A stretch of DNA of 64,000 nt from CAVQND01 sp049518415 (GCA_049518415.1 JBEKRX010000010.1:1-64000), one strand, 5' to 3'. Positions 42,941 to 52,799 are shown, counted from the stretch's first letter. Program-made: numbers and translations. The notes: generated from the sequence alone by a model not told the origin.

Positions 42941-45934
42941 ATGCACCAGAACGAAGCGCAAATTAACCCTGGCCCCTTTGCGCTGGCGGCATCCGCCTGG
43001 CAGTTCAAATGCACCGGTTGGCCGTGGTGGGTGGTGCTGCCCCTGGCGGCGGCCGGGGTGTGGGGGATGCTCCGGTTGTATCGACTCGAACTGGCGACTG
43101 TAACCCCCAAGGTGCGGCGGCGCCTGCTGCTGCTGCGCGGGGCGGCTTTGGCCTCGCTGGTCCTGTTCCTGATGGAGCCGACCTTCACCCGCCGGACCAC
43201 CGAGAAGGTCCTCCCGCTGGTGGCGGTGGTGGTGGACCAATCCGGCTCGATGGCCGTGAAGGATGAATTGATGGGACCGGGCGCGAAACTGGCAGAGGCG
43301 ATCGGCTTGCATTTGCTGCCGGCCAATATCCGGCCCTCGAAAACAAACGCCGCAGCACAAGCCGCCTCGGACAAAGCCATCTTGGACTCGGCCCGGCAAG
43401 GCTCGGCGGTGGCCAGGGGACTGGCGGCGTTGTCCGCCCTCTCCCGCTACGAGCGCGCTGTGAAACTGGCGCAACAAACCGTGGTCCCGGCCTTGCGCGA
43501 CCAGGCGCAGCCCAAGGTCTTCGCCATGGATACCGGCCTGGCGCCGCTGGATTTGGCCCGCCCGGCCACCCTCTTACCCAATCGCGCCACCGACTTCGAG
43601 GCCTGCCTGGCAGCCCTCACCCACAACTGGGCGCAGGAATATGTCGGCGGCGTCGTGTTCCTGTCCGATGGCCGCCAGACCATCGGCGCCGACCCGCTCC
43701 CGGTCATTCGTTCGCTCCGCGCCCGGGGCGCGCTCGTGGCCGGCATCCTGGTCGGCGACCCGGGCGTTCCGCCGGACGCAGTCGTCGCCGAGGTCTCGGG
43801 CAGCAGCGAGGTGTTCCTGGGCGAGCAGGTGCCGATGACCGTTCGCTTCCGCATCAACGGGGCCGACGACCTGGATTGGGACCTGATCGTCACCCATCAC
43901 GGCCAGGAATTGGCGCGCCGCCCAGTACGCAGCAGCGGCCAGTGGCAGTACGAAACCTTTGCCTTCGCCGCGACCAACGCCGGCATCAATCTCTACCAGG
44001 CGCGCCTGGAATTGGCGCCCCAACAAACCGGCGACGCCCTCTTGTCCCCCTCCGGCTCCGTTACCCTTGAGTTGTGGAACAACCTCAGCGGCGCCCAGGT
44101 GGCCGACCTCGTCAACAGCCCTGCCTTCAAAAACCCTCCCGCCTCCAAGACCAGCTTCGCCCAGCTTCAATACAGCAGCCGCGGCGAACAATACGGCGCC
44201 CGCCTGCGCGGCTTCCTCATCCCCCCGCAAAGCGGCAATTACACCTTCGGCATCTGTTCCGACGACGCCTCGGAATTGTGGCTCAGCCCCTCCGACGACC
44301 CCAAGACCAAGGTCAAGGTCGCCTCTGTCTCCGGTTACGTCCCCCAAGGCGCCTGGGACGCCCAGCCCTCCCAAAAGAGCCGGCCCATCACCCTCCAAGC
44401 CAAACAGCCCTACTACTTCGAAACCCTCCACAAACAGGGCAGCGGCGAAGACCACCTGGCGGTGGGCTGGCAGTTGCCCGATGGCTCGACCGAGCGGCCC
44501 ATCCCCTCCGCGCGCCTGGCCGCTTATGACGAGCCTACTCTCGCCCGCCTGGCCCAGCGCAAGCAGCAGGCGGCCCAGGCCAAAACCAACCTCTGGAAAG
44601 AAGCCAGCCTCGCCAACAACTCCGCCGAGTTCTCCGTCGCCGTCAACCAGGACCCCATCAAGGTGCTCCTGGTCGACTCCACCCCGCGCTGGGAAAGCCG
44701 TTACCTGGCCGCCTTGTTCGAACGCGACCGCCGCGTCTCCTTCACCCGCCGCTACCACTCCGTCATCCTCGAAGACAAGAACCTCCGGCTCCTGCCCAAA
44801 AACCAGGCCGAATGGGACGCCTGCGACATGGTCTGCCTGGGCGACCTGGACTCCAACGAACTGCCGCCCGAGCAGCAGCAATACGCGGCCAACTTCGTCG
44901 CCCGGCGCGGCGGCTTCCTGGTCTGCCTGGCCGGCCCGCGCGGCCTGCCCAGGGCCTTCAGCCTCGGCCCCCTGGCCAACCTGCTGCCGGTGCGGCTCTC
45001 CTTGCAATCCCGCCGCGAGCCGGAGCCGGTCACCGTGGCCTTGACAGCCGAGGGCGCCGACCACCCGATCATGCAGGTCCTCAATGACCCCGCTTACAGC
45101 CAGAAGCTCTGGCCCTTGCTCCCGCCCCTGCAATGGATCGCCGATTCCGTCGTCGCCAAGCCCGGCGCCCTCGTCTTGCTCACCGCCCAGAACCCAGCCA
45201 GGACTCCCATCCTGGCCGCCCAGCGTTACGGCGCCGGCCGCCTCTTCTGGGTCGGCACCGACGAAACCTGGCGCTGGCGCGACCGCCTCGCCGAGCGGGT
45301 CCATCAGACCTTCTGGCTCCAGGTCATGCGCTGGGGACTGGCCGGACGCCTCCGCGGCAAAGACCCCCGCCTCCAGGTCGGCTTGGACCGCTATCTCATG
45401 ACCCCGTCCGAAATCGCCGAACTCAAGGCCCGGGCCTCCACCCTCAACGGCCAGCCCGTCACCCAACCGCCCGTCGTCAAAGTCGAGCAGATCGCCGCCA
45501 ACGGCCAACCGATCGCCGATTCCGGCAGAGACTTTGAAATGCTGCCCCTGGCCGACGCCCCCGGCCTCTGGCAACTCTCCCTCAAGGGCTTGGAGGAAGG
45601 TTCCTGGCGCATCACCACCACCCATCGGCAGGGCGAACTGAAAGGTTTGATGGAGGTCCGCGATTTGCTCGTGCGCAGCCAGAACGCCTTGGAAGGCCTT
45701 GACCTGGGTGGCGACCTGCCAGCTTTGACCCGGCTGGCCGCCGCCGGCGGACACCTCGCCGGCACCATGGACCAGGCCGACGCCCTCCTCAAAGACTTCG
45801 CCTCCAAACTCAAACCCCGCCCCCAGGAGCACCGCCAAACCATTCGCTTCTGGACCAGTTACCCCGCCCTGCTCCTGGTGGTCGCCCTGCTCAGCGCCGA
45901 GTGGGTCCTGAGAAAAAGACAAGGCTTGCCCTGA
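42941..45934 (+). CDS. Large vWA membrane protein with inserted PA14-like domain
   Basis: 997 residues. Two membrane helices (about 30-45, 63-79), then a vWA domain (about 92-270) with VVVDQSGSM and FLSDGRQT. A CARDB-like strand region (about 285-360) is interrupted after YQARLELAPQQ by a PA14-like domain (about 372-530; QYSSRGEQYGARLRGFLIPP, YTFGICSDDASELWLS, YYFETLHKQGSGEDHLAVGW), and the interrupted domain resumes at NSAEFSVAVN (about 560). IKVLLVDSTPRWE begins a glutamine-amidotransferase-like domain, and a last helix (about 970-988) ends the protein. PA14 domains bind carbohydrates or act as adhesive modules. Fourth gene of the MoxR operon. Confidence 0.85.
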   Translation: MHQNEAQINPGPFALAASAWQFKCTGWPWWVVLPLAAAGVWGMLRLYRLELATVTPKVRRRLLLLRGAALASLVLFLMEPTFTRRTTEKVLPLVAVVVDQSGSMAVKDELMGPGAKLAEAIGLHLLPANIRPSKTNAAAQAASDKAILDSARQGSAVARGLAALSALSRYERAVKLAQQTVVPALRDQAQPKVFAMDTGLAPLDLARPATLLPNRATDFEACLAALTHNWAQEYVGGVVFLSDGRQTIGADPLPVIRSLRARGALVAGILVGDPGVPPDAVVAEVSGSSEVFLGEQVPMTVRFRINGADDLDWDLIVTHHGQELARRPVRSSGQWQYETFAFAATNAGINLYQARLELAPQQTGDALLSPSGSVTLELWNNLSGAQVADLVNSPAFKNPPASKTSFAQLQYSSRGEQYGARLRGFLIPPQSGNYTFGICSDDASELWLSPSDDPKTKVKVASVSGYVPQGAWDAQPSQKSRPITLQAKQPYYFETLHKQGSGEDHLAVGWQLPDGSTERPIPSARLAAYDEPTLARLAQRKQQAAQAKTNLWKEASLANNSAEFSVAVNQDPIKVLLVDSTPRWESRYLAALFERDRRVSFTRRYHSVILEDKNLRLLPKNQAEWDACDMVCLGDLDSNELPPEQQQYAANFVARRGGFLVCLAGPRGLPRAFSLGPLANLLPVRLSLQSRREPEPVTVALTAEGADHPIMQVLNDPAYSQKLWPLLPPLQWIADSVVAKPGALVLLTAQNPARTPILAAQRYGAGRLFWVGTDETWRWRDRLAERVHQTFWLQVMRWGLAGRLRGKDPRLQVGLDRYLMTPSEIAELKARASTLNGQPVTQPPVVKVEQIAANGQPIADSGRDFEMLPLADAPGLWQLSLKGLEEGSWRITTTHRQGELKGLMEVRDLLVRSQNALEGLDLGGDLPALTRLAAAGGHLAGTMDQADALLKDFASKLKPRPQEHRQTIRFWTSYPALLLVVALLSAEWVLRKRQGLP

Positions 45935-46252
45935 AGACTACCCTTCAGACTCTAACTCTCACCTCAAATCCAAAAGCCGCGCTTTGTCTCGCCCTTGCAG
46001 GGCAGTGAGGTTTGTTGGGCCCATGACCTGGGGCTCGGCGCGGTGCGCCTCACCCCAGGCTCTTACATCGGGGGCTTTCAGCCCTCAGGCGAGCGCATTC
46101 TATGCATCGGCCGCCGCGCAGGTGCGGCCATGCCGGTTTGGCTCGAGGCCGGAAACAATCTCTCCACCAGGATCTGCCCGACTCGCACGCGCTGCGGAGG
46201 CTTGCCTCGGGACGCCTTCACTGCTTATCTTCGGCGCCGTCGAAGCGAATTT
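45935..46252. other. Intergenic region with palindromic element before GH127
   Basis: 318 bp. It contains CCTGGGG (46027-46033) and CCCCAGG (46053-46059) around a GC-rich loop, part of a hairpin-type element of the kind repeated in many planctomycete and verrucomicrobial genomes. The GH127 frame stays open through it back to 45995, but the translated sequence is not protein-like. No other gene seen. Confidence 0.45.
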
Positions 46253-48613
46253 ATGACCTCGAAAAGCTTGATGCCGAATTCCTGGCTGGGCACGTGCGCG
46301 GCTTTGGCGTTCCTGACTCCCGCCGGCAGGGCGGATTCTCTCCAGCTCAGCGACCCCAAGCTCAAGGTGCGCGACCAGGCGCCGCTGGCGGCGGAGGCGT
46401 TCGACCTGCGCCAGGTCCGCCTGGGGGAGGGTCCCTTCCTCCACGCCCAGGAGTTGGACCGGCAGTATCTCCTGTCGCTGGACGTGGCTCGTTTGCTGCA
46501 CAATTTCCGGGTCAACGCCGGCCTGCCCTCCTCGGCCCAGCCGCTCGGCGGCTGGGAAGAGCCCCGGTGCGAATTGCGCGGGCATTTTGTCGGGCATTAC
46601 CTGAGCGCCTGTGCCCTGATGTACGCCAGCACCGCCGATGAGCGGCTCAAGCGCAAAGGCGACGCCGTCGTGGCCGGCCTGGCCGAGTGCCAGGCGAAAT
46701 TCCCCAGCGGCTACCTGAGCGCGTTCCCGGAGACTTTTTTTGACCGCGTCGAGGCCCGGCAGAACGTCTGGGCGCCTTACTACACGCTGCACAAGCTCTA
46801 TGCCGGCCTGCTCGACATGTACGTCTATTGTGACAACCGGCAGGCCCTGGAGGTGTGCCGGAAATACGGCGACTGGGTCGGCGCGCGCAACGACCGGCTG
46901 TCGGATGAGCAGATGCAGGCGATGCTGGGCAATGAACACGGCGGGATGAACGAGGCCCTGGCCGCCTTGTACGCCCTGACCGGCGAGGAGAAGTATTTGA
47001 AAATCTCCCTGCGCTTCAACCACCAGGCGGTGCTCGGCCCGGCCGCTCAGCGGCTCGACAAGCTGACCGGCCTGCACGCCAACACGCAAATCCCCAAATT
47101 CGTCGGCGCGGCTCTCCAATACGAGTTGACCGCCGACCAGTCGCTCCAAACAGCCTGCCGGTTTTTCTGGGATACGGTCGTCAAAGAGCGTTCCTACGTG
47201 ATCGGCGGGCACAGCGACGGCGAGCATTTTTCGCCCAAGGAACGGCTCTCCACGGCCCTAGGCCCGAACACCACCGAGACCTGCAACACTTACAACATGC
47301 TCAAGCTCACCAGGCACCTGTTCTGCTGGGACCCACAGGTCGAGTACGCCGATTACTACGAGCGCGCGCTCTTCAACCACATCCTGGCGTCCCAGGACCC
47401 CGCCAGCGGCATGATGTGCTATTACGTGCCGCTGCGCTCCGGCTCCCGCAAGGACTACTGCACCCCCAATGACTCGTTTTGGTGCTGCACCGGGACGGGC
47501 GTGGAGAACCACGCCAAGTACGGCGACTCCATCTACTTCCACGCGGGCGATGCCACCCTCTATGTGAACCTGTTCATCGCCTCCGAGTTGGATTGGCAGG
47601 CCCGCGGCCTCAAACTGCGTCAGGAGACGGCTTTTCCGAACGAGGGCCGGACGCGGCTGGTGTTCGAGTGCGCCAAAGCGGTGGAACTCGAGGTGAAGCT
47701 CCGCCGGCCCGCCTGGGCGGCGACCGCCTTCGCCGTGGCCCTCAACGGGCAGCCGCTCCAGCTCGCCGGCGGTCCCGGTTCCTGGGTCAGCCTGCGACGC
47801 GCCTGGCAGAGCGGCGACGCCCTCGCCGTGACCATGCCTTTCAGCCTCCGCCTCGAGGGGTTCGCCGATAATCCCGACCGGTTCGCCTTCCTCAACGGCC
47901 CGCTGGTGCTCTGCGCCCAGGTCGACAGCGCCAAACCATTCCCGGCGGTGGTCGCGGCGCGCGACCAGGCGGCCAAGGCCCTGGCGCCCGCCGCCAGGCC
48001 AAACACCTTCACCGGGCCGGCCGCGATCTTCCGCGCCCCCGGCGGCCCGGGAGCGGACCTTGCCCTGGAGCCCTTCTACGCGATGCACGGCGACCGCCAT
48101 TACGTGGTCTATTTCGACCGCTTTACCCCGGCCCAATGGCAGGACAAGGAGGCGGAGTATGCCGCCGCATTGGCCCGGCAGCGCGAACTCTGGGCGCGCA
48201 CTGTGGACTTCGTGGTGCCCGACCGCGAGCAGAGCGAGCGCGACCACCAGATGCACGGCGAGCGAACCGAGGCGGGCGATCTCAGTGACCAGAAATGGCG
48301 TCACGCGACCGGGGGCGGCTGGTTCTCCTGGCAAATGAAGGTGCTGCCCGACCAGGCCCAGGAACTGTCCGTCACCTACTGGGGCAGCGATGGTGGGGAC
48401 CGCGTGTTCGACGTGCTCGTGGACGACCAGAAGATTGCCACCCAGAGACTCCAGGACAACCAGCCCGGCAAGTTCTTCGACCAGGTTTATCCCATCCCCG
48501 CCGAACTCCTCAAGGGCAAGAGCCGGGTGACGGTCAAATTCCAGGCCCACCAAGGGGCCTGGGCCGGCGGCGTCTTTGGCGCGCGGCTGCTCAAAGCCGC
48601 CCAGGCCAAATAG
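46253..48613 (+). CDS. Beta-L-arabinofuranosidase, GH127 family
   Basis: 786 residues. From ATG 46253 there is a signal-like start (WLGTCAALAFLTPAGRA-DS). The catalytic barrel has GHFVGHYLSACA, VWAPYYTLHKLYAGLLD, and both catalytic signatures: PNTTETCNTYNML (E342, C344) and SFWCCTGTGVENHAKYGDS (C411, C412). These are the zinc-binding Glu and three Cys of the HypBA1 type, one being the nucleophile. It removes arabinofuranose from plant polysaccharides or glycoproteins. The C-terminal beta domain ends in a cellulose-binding-like beta-sandwich (about 660-786). Confidence 0.93.
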   Translation: MTSKSLMPNSWLGTCAALAFLTPAGRADSLQLSDPKLKVRDQAPLAAEAFDLRQVRLGEGPFLHAQELDRQYLLSLDVARLLHNFRVNAGLPSSAQPLGGWEEPRCELRGHFVGHYLSACALMYASTADERLKRKGDAVVAGLAECQAKFPSGYLSAFPETFFDRVEARQNVWAPYYTLHKLYAGLLDMYVYCDNRQALEVCRKYGDWVGARNDRLSDEQMQAMLGNEHGGMNEALAALYALTGEEKYLKISLRFNHQAVLGPAAQRLDKLTGLHANTQIPKFVGAALQYELTADQSLQTACRFFWDTVVKERSYVIGGHSDGEHFSPKERLSTALGPNTTETCNTYNMLKLTRHLFCWDPQVEYADYYERALFNHILASQDPASGMMCYYVPLRSGSRKDYCTPNDSFWCCTGTGVENHAKYGDSIYFHAGDATLYVNLFIASELDWQARGLKLRQETAFPNEGRTRLVFECAKAVELEVKLRRPAWAATAFAVALNGQPLQLAGGPGSWVSLRRAWQSGDALAVTMPFSLRLEGFADNPDRFAFLNGPLVLCAQVDSAKPFPAVVAARDQAAKALAPAARPNTFTGPAAIFRAPGGPGADLALEPFYAMHGDRHYVVYFDRFTPAQWQDKEAEYAAALARQRELWARTVDFVVPDREQSERDHQMHGERTEAGDLSDQKWRHATGGGWFSWQMKVLPDQAQELSVTYWGSDGGDRVFDVLVDDQKIATQRLQDNQPGKFFDQVYPIPAELLKGKSRVTVKFQAHQGAWAGGVFGARLLKAAQAK

Positions 48614-48775
48614 AACGAGCCAAAATTCCTCCGCACCCTGAAGCGACCGTCTGGGCTCCGGCCCATTCGCCAGCCGTTCAGCAAGATGGAGACGCCTGGC
48701 CCTTAGCGCCCGTGCAAGAACAACTTCGGTGCTTTGGGCGTAATTCTAACAAACTGCCTTCGCTTGGCGTCCAGA

Positions 48776-48856
48776 GCGTGGAGCGTCGGAGCGTAGAGCG
48801 TGAGGGCATCGGAGCACTTGCCACGCTCCACGCTCTCACGCTTCACGCTCCACCCA
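48776..48856. repeat. Large imperfect palindrome of GAGCGT heptamers
   Basis: GAGCGTGGAGCGTCGGAGCG followed by TAGAGCGTGAG on the left is nearly the reverse complement of CCACGCTCCACGCTCTCACG followed by CTTCACGCTCC on the right. Each arm is itself an array of GAGCGT-like units. It lies between the convergent 3' ends of GH127 and the prepilin gene and could end transcription from both sides. Confidence 0.65.
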
Positions 48857-48893
48857 AGCAGCCAGATCTCGGAATTTATTTTTGCACGAGCCC

Positions 48894-49751
48894 TTAGCGA
48901 TGCACCGTAGCGTTGCGAGCCATCCAGGAAACGTCCATCCAGGAATCCCCGGCCGCCACGTCCAACGTCAAATAGTCATTGTAGTGAACTGGCGCCTTGA
49001 TCTTCGATCCCATCCATTTATGGATTTCGGAGTGGCCATCACAAAAAGAAAATCCACAAGCGCCGTTGTGGTAACTGGCCGGAAAATCAACAATATACGC
49101 GGTGCTCTGTTTGTCCGCACCATCGGATTGGGTGGCAAAGGCGGCGTCGTTAATGCTGTCCGGGTGTTCATCCACCAGGAGAAACGTCTTGGCCGGCAGG
49201 ACGATCGTTGAGCCCTTGTCATAAATCTGCCAGTTCGCCGACGTGAGCCAATCGCCAAAGCCGAAGACCTGGCTCATGGAATTGCTGCGGACGCGCGGCC
49301 AGGTCCGCCCGGCGACTACCACGGTGGCCCGGTCTGCTGGGCACTTGTAAATCGCAGCACTCTTGCCCGTGTAGGGCCACAGCGGACTCTGGGTGATATC
49401 GTGGTTGATGTCCCAGTTGACGGGGTCGCTCGTGTAAGTCAGCCAGCCGCTGATCCAGTTGGGCCGCCCCTTGGGCAGCCCGTCCTGGCAGCCCACCAAC
49501 TTGTCGGCGTAATCATCCGCGTACGCGCGCCACGCCAGGGTGAGTTGTCTGGTGTTATTCATGCACGAAATCCCCTGCCCTTTGGTTTTGGCCTTGCCTA
49601 GGACCGGCAGCAGCATCGCCGCCAGGATGGCGATTATCGCGATGACAACCAGCAACTCAATCAGAGTAAACCCCTGGCGAGCTTCGAGCTTGAACCTGGG
49701 CTGAACCGATCCTCTTTCCGGACGAGCATGAAATGTTGTGTTCATTCGCAT
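48894..49751 (-). CDS. Prepilin-type (type II secretion/pilin-like) protein with H-X9-DG motif
   Basis: 285 residues. The prepilin cleavage and methylation segment GFTLIELLVVIAIIAILAAM begins at residue 27, with glutamate at the conserved fifth position of the mature protein. The C-terminal half has HNGACGFSFCDGHSE, the H-X9-DG motif that marks this planctomycete/verrucomicrobial pseudopilin-like class. After processing by prepilin peptidase it would be held in the inner membrane and project outward. Dozens of paralogues per genome are usual in these phyla; individual functions are unknown. Confidence 0.93.
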   Translation of the reverse strand: MRMNTTFHARPERGSVQPRFKLEARQGFTLIELLVVIAIIAILAAMLLPVLGKAKTKGQGISCMNNTRQLTLAWRAYADDYADKLVGCQDGLPKGRPNWISGWLTYTSDPVNWDINHDITQSPLWPYTGKSAAIYKCPADRATVVVAGRTWPRVRSNSMSQVFGFGDWLTSANWQIYDKGSTIVLPAKTFLLVDEHPDSINDAAFATQSDGADKQSTAYIVDFPASYHNGACGFSFCDGHSEIHKWMGSKIKAPVHYNDYLTLDVAAGDSWMDVSWMARNATVHR

Positions 49752-49853
49752 AAAGTCATGGCCCCGAGGGCGCCTCAGAACCGAGCCGCCACGGACCTGC
49801 CCACACGCTTGGACACAAAAGGCAGCGGCCCTGTTCTGGGTGTGCTTTAAGCA

Positions 49854-49882
49854 TTATTAGCCCCGCCTGCCCGGAAAGTCAA
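49854..49882 (-). promoter_or_regulatory. Candidate promoter of the prepilin gene
   Basis: Minus strand TTGACT and TAATAA are separated by 17 bp (plus-strand AGTCAA at 49877-49882, TTATTA at 49854-49859). The -10 lies about 100 bp before the start codon. Confidence 0.5.
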
Positions 49883-49962
49883 GCGCCGCTGCTCCCGGCC
49901 CCGGCCCTGCCGGCGTCCAGGATTTGCCCCCACTGTCACGGGGCTGGGCGGCAGGGGAGAGG

Positions 49963-49992
49963 AAAAAGCCGCTCCCTTGTCCTGGAGCGGCT
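49963..49992 (-). terminator. Intrinsic terminator of ppdK
   Basis: On the minus strand a perfect 9-bp stem AGCCGCTCC/GGAGCGGCT with an 8-nt loop is followed by TTTTT. It begins 45 bp beyond the ppdK stop codon. Confidence 0.75.
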
Positions 49993-50036
49993 GGGTTTTG
50001 GCCGGCACTTGCCGGAACGCGTCCGAGGAGCGCCGT

Positions 50037-52799
50037 TTACTTCTTCTTGGCTGACTTCCTGGCCTTCTGGTCCTGGAGGGCGGCGTGCGCTGCGGCCAAG
50101 CGGGCGATGGGCACCCGGAAGGGCGAGCAAGAAACGTAGTTCATGCCTGCGCGATGGCAGAACTTCACGCTCTCGGCATCGCCACCGTGCTCACCGCAGA
50201 TGCCGACCTTAAGGTTGGGGCGGGTCCGGCGGCCACGCTCGATGCCGAGCTTGATCAATTCGCCAATGCCCTCCTGGTCGAGGGTGCCAAAGGGATCATC
50301 GGGCAGAATCTTGGCGGCGAGGTAATCGGGCAGGAAGGTGCCGATGTCGTCCCGGCTAAAGCCGAAGCCCATCTGGGTGAGGTCGTTGGTGCCGAAGCTG
50401 AAGAACTCGGCGGTTTCGGCCATCCGGTCGGCCTGGAGGGCGGCGCGCGGGATTTCGATCATGGTCCCATACAGGCAAGGCAGCCGCTTGAGACCGAACT
50501 TGGCCTTGGTTTCGGCCAGCACCTTGTCGAAGATCACCTTCTGGTGGTCCAGTTCGTTCCGGCAGCAGGTCACCGGGATCATGATTTCGGGTTCGGCCTT
50601 CTGGCCGGCCTTGAGCAACTCCGCCGCGGCCTCCAGGATGGCGCGGACCTGCATCTCCGTGACCTCCGGATATGTTATGCCCAGGCGGACGCCGCGATGA
50701 CCAAGCATCGGGTTGTTTTCGTGCAGGTTCTCCGCCCGCTGGTGAAGCTCGGCCATGTCCACGCCCAAGGCCTGGCCGAGGGCTTGGAGTTTGTCTTCGC
50801 TGTGGGGCACGAATTCGTGCAGGGGCGGGTCCAGCAGCCGGATGGTGACCGGGCGGCCACCCATGATCTCGAGCGTGGCCTTGACGTCCTTCTTGACGAA
50901 CGGGAACAGCTCGTCGAGGGCCTGGCGGCGCTCGGCCAGCGACTTGCTCATGATCATCTTGCGCAGGAAGAACAACGGCTGGTCGCTGCCTTCCCCGTAG
51001 AACATGTGCTCGGTGCGGAACAGGCCGATGCCTTCGGCGCCAAAGGCCATCGCTTGCGCGGCGTCCTTGGGCGTGTCCGCGTTGGTGCGAATCTTCAGCG
51101 CGCGCGCCTTGTCCACTAGCTTCATGAGGTCCAGGTAGCACTGGTTATGTTCAATGTCCACGTCCACCAGCGGCAGGCTGCCCGCATAGACCAGGCCCTT
51201 GGTCCCGTTGATGCTGATCCAATCGCCTTCCTTGACCACCGCCCCCTTCTTGGTGGTAAAAGACTTGGCGTCCGCGGCCATTTCAAGGTCGGCACAGCCG
51301 ACGACGCAGCACTTGCCCCAGCCGCGGGCGACCAGCGCCGCGTGGGAGGTCATGCCGCCCTTGCTCGTCAGGATAGCCTGCGACTTATGCATGCCGTCCA
51401 CGTCCTCCGGCGAGGTCTCTTCGCGGACCATGACGACCTTTTGGCCCTGGGCGGCCCAGGCGACGGCGTCCGCCGAGGTGAACACGACGCGGCCCTTGGC
51501 GCCGCCGGGACCGGCGGGCAGACCCTTGGCTATGGGCGCGGTGGTCAGTTCGGCCTTGGGGTCGAGCATGGGCAGGAGCAGTTCGACGAGCTGGTTAGGC
51601 TTGACGCGCAGCACGGCGGTATGGGCGTCAATCAGCCGTGCCTTGTACATGTCGACCGCCATGCGGACCGCCGCCGCGCCATTACGTTTGCCGGCACGGG
51701 TCTGGAGCATGTAGAGCTTGCCCCGTTCAATGGTGAACTCAAGGTCCTGCATGTCCTTGTAGTGGCGCTCCAGGCGACTACGGGTGCTGGTGAGTTGCCT
51801 GTACGCCGCGGGCATGCTCTCTTCCAGGGTCGCCAGGTGCTCGCTCTGGGGGTTCTTGGAGTACTGGTTGATCGGCGCGGGCGTGCGAATGCCGGCCACC
51901 ACATCCTCGCCTTGCGCGTTGATCAGATACTCGCCATAGAAGGCGTTTTCGCCGTTGCCGGGGTTGCGCGTGAACGCCACGCCGGTCGCGCTGTCGTTGC
52001 CCATGTTCCCGAACACCATGGACTGGACGTTCACGGCAGTGCCCCACGCGTCCGGCAGCCCTTCGATGCGGCGATAGGTGACCGCCCGTTTCCCGTACCA
52101 ACTCTTGAAGACAGCCGCAATGCCGCCCCACAATTGTTCCATCGGGTCGTCCGGAAAGGGCTTCCCCAACGCAACCCCAATGATCCGCTTGAACTCCCCA
52201 ATCAAGCCCTTCAGATCGTCCACGTTGAGCTCGGTGTCATTCTTGCAGCCCTTTTGGCGCTTCATCCCATCCAGCGCCTCATCCAGCATCTTGCGGATGC
52301 CTTTGCCGGAGCTCTGTTCTATCCCTTCGGCCTTTTCCATCACCACATCCGAGTACATCATGATCAGACGCCTGTAGGCATCATAGGCGAATCGCGCATC
52401 GCCCGCCTTGCGCGCCAGTCCTTCCACCGAGGTGCTGGTCAGTCCCACGTTCAGAACCGTCTCCATCATCCCCGGCATGGACAGCACCGCCCCGGAACGC
52501 ACCGAAACCAGCAGCGGATCCTCAGCATCCCCAAATTTGCGGCCCAAGGCCTGTTCCACTTTCCGCAGGTGCCGCTCCACTTCACTGCGCACGTAGTCGG
52601 GCAGTTTTCCTTTGTGCTGGTAAAAAAGGGCGCATACTTCCGTGCTGATTACGAAGCCCGGCGGAACCGGCAGGCCAATGGCCCACATCTCCGAAAGCTG
52701 TACTCCTTTGTTGCCGAGTAATTCCGCGTTCTTCTGACTATACCGCAATTCGCCGAAGTCATACACGTAACGTTTTGCGGGGGATTTGGATTTGGTCAT
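50037..52799 (-). CDS. ppdK: Pyruvate, phosphate dikinase
   Basis: 920 residues, slightly longer than typical (about 875-890). The N-terminal ATP-grasp part has QLSEMWAIGLPVPPGFVIST, VSVRSGAVLSMPGMMETVLN and GNDSATGVAFTRNPGNGEN. The swivelling domain carries KGGMTSHAALVARGWGKCCV with the phosphohistidine. The PEP/pyruvate barrel ends in FGTNDLTQMGFGFSRDD and GICGEHGGD. It interconverts pyruvate, ATP and Pi with PEP, AMP and PPi, and may run in either direction. The C-terminal lysine-rich tail (KARKSAKKK) is a small extension. A good terminator follows. Confidence 0.97.
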   Translation of the reverse strand: MTKSKSPAKRYVYDFGELRYSQKNAELLGNKGVQLSEMWAIGLPVPPGFVISTEVCALFYQHKGKLPDYVRSEVERHLRKVEQALGRKFGDAEDPLLVSVRSGAVLSMPGMMETVLNVGLTSTSVEGLARKAGDARFAYDAYRRLIMMYSDVVMEKAEGIEQSSGKGIRKMLDEALDGMKRQKGCKNDTELNVDDLKGLIGEFKRIIGVALGKPFPDDPMEQLWGGIAAVFKSWYGKRAVTYRRIEGLPDAWGTAVNVQSMVFGNMGNDSATGVAFTRNPGNGENAFYGEYLINAQGEDVVAGIRTPAPINQYSKNPQSEHLATLEESMPAAYRQLTSTRSRLERHYKDMQDLEFTIERGKLYMLQTRAGKRNGAAAVRMAVDMYKARLIDAHTAVLRVKPNQLVELLLPMLDPKAELTTAPIAKGLPAGPGGAKGRVVFTSADAVAWAAQGQKVVMVREETSPEDVDGMHKSQAILTSKGGMTSHAALVARGWGKCCVVGCADLEMAADAKSFTTKKGAVVKEGDWISINGTKGLVYAGSLPLVDVDIEHNQCYLDLMKLVDKARALKIRTNADTPKDAAQAMAFGAEGIGLFRTEHMFYGEGSDQPLFFLRKMIMSKSLAERRQALDELFPFVKKDVKATLEIMGGRPVTIRLLDPPLHEFVPHSEDKLQALGQALGVDMAELHQRAENLHENNPMLGHRGVRLGITYPEVTEMQVRAILEAAAELLKAGQKAEPEIMIPVTCCRNELDHQKVIFDKVLAETKAKFGLKRLPCLYGTMIEIPRAALQADRMAETAEFFSFGTNDLTQMGFGFSRDDIGTFLPDYLAAKILPDDPFGTLDQEGIGELIKLGIERGRRTRPNLKVGICGEHGGDAESVKFCHRAGMNYVSCSPFRVPIARLAAAHAALQDQKARKSAKKK

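Noticed and set aside
40652..45922. Two long minus-strand frames opposite the BatA-like and vWA genes
   Set aside because: Shadows; the plus strand has coupled starts, membrane helices and vWA motifs.
45995..46252. Longer N terminus for the GH127 protein
   Set aside because: The extra 86 codons run through a hairpin repeat and are not protein-like; ATG 46253 is followed by a signal peptide.
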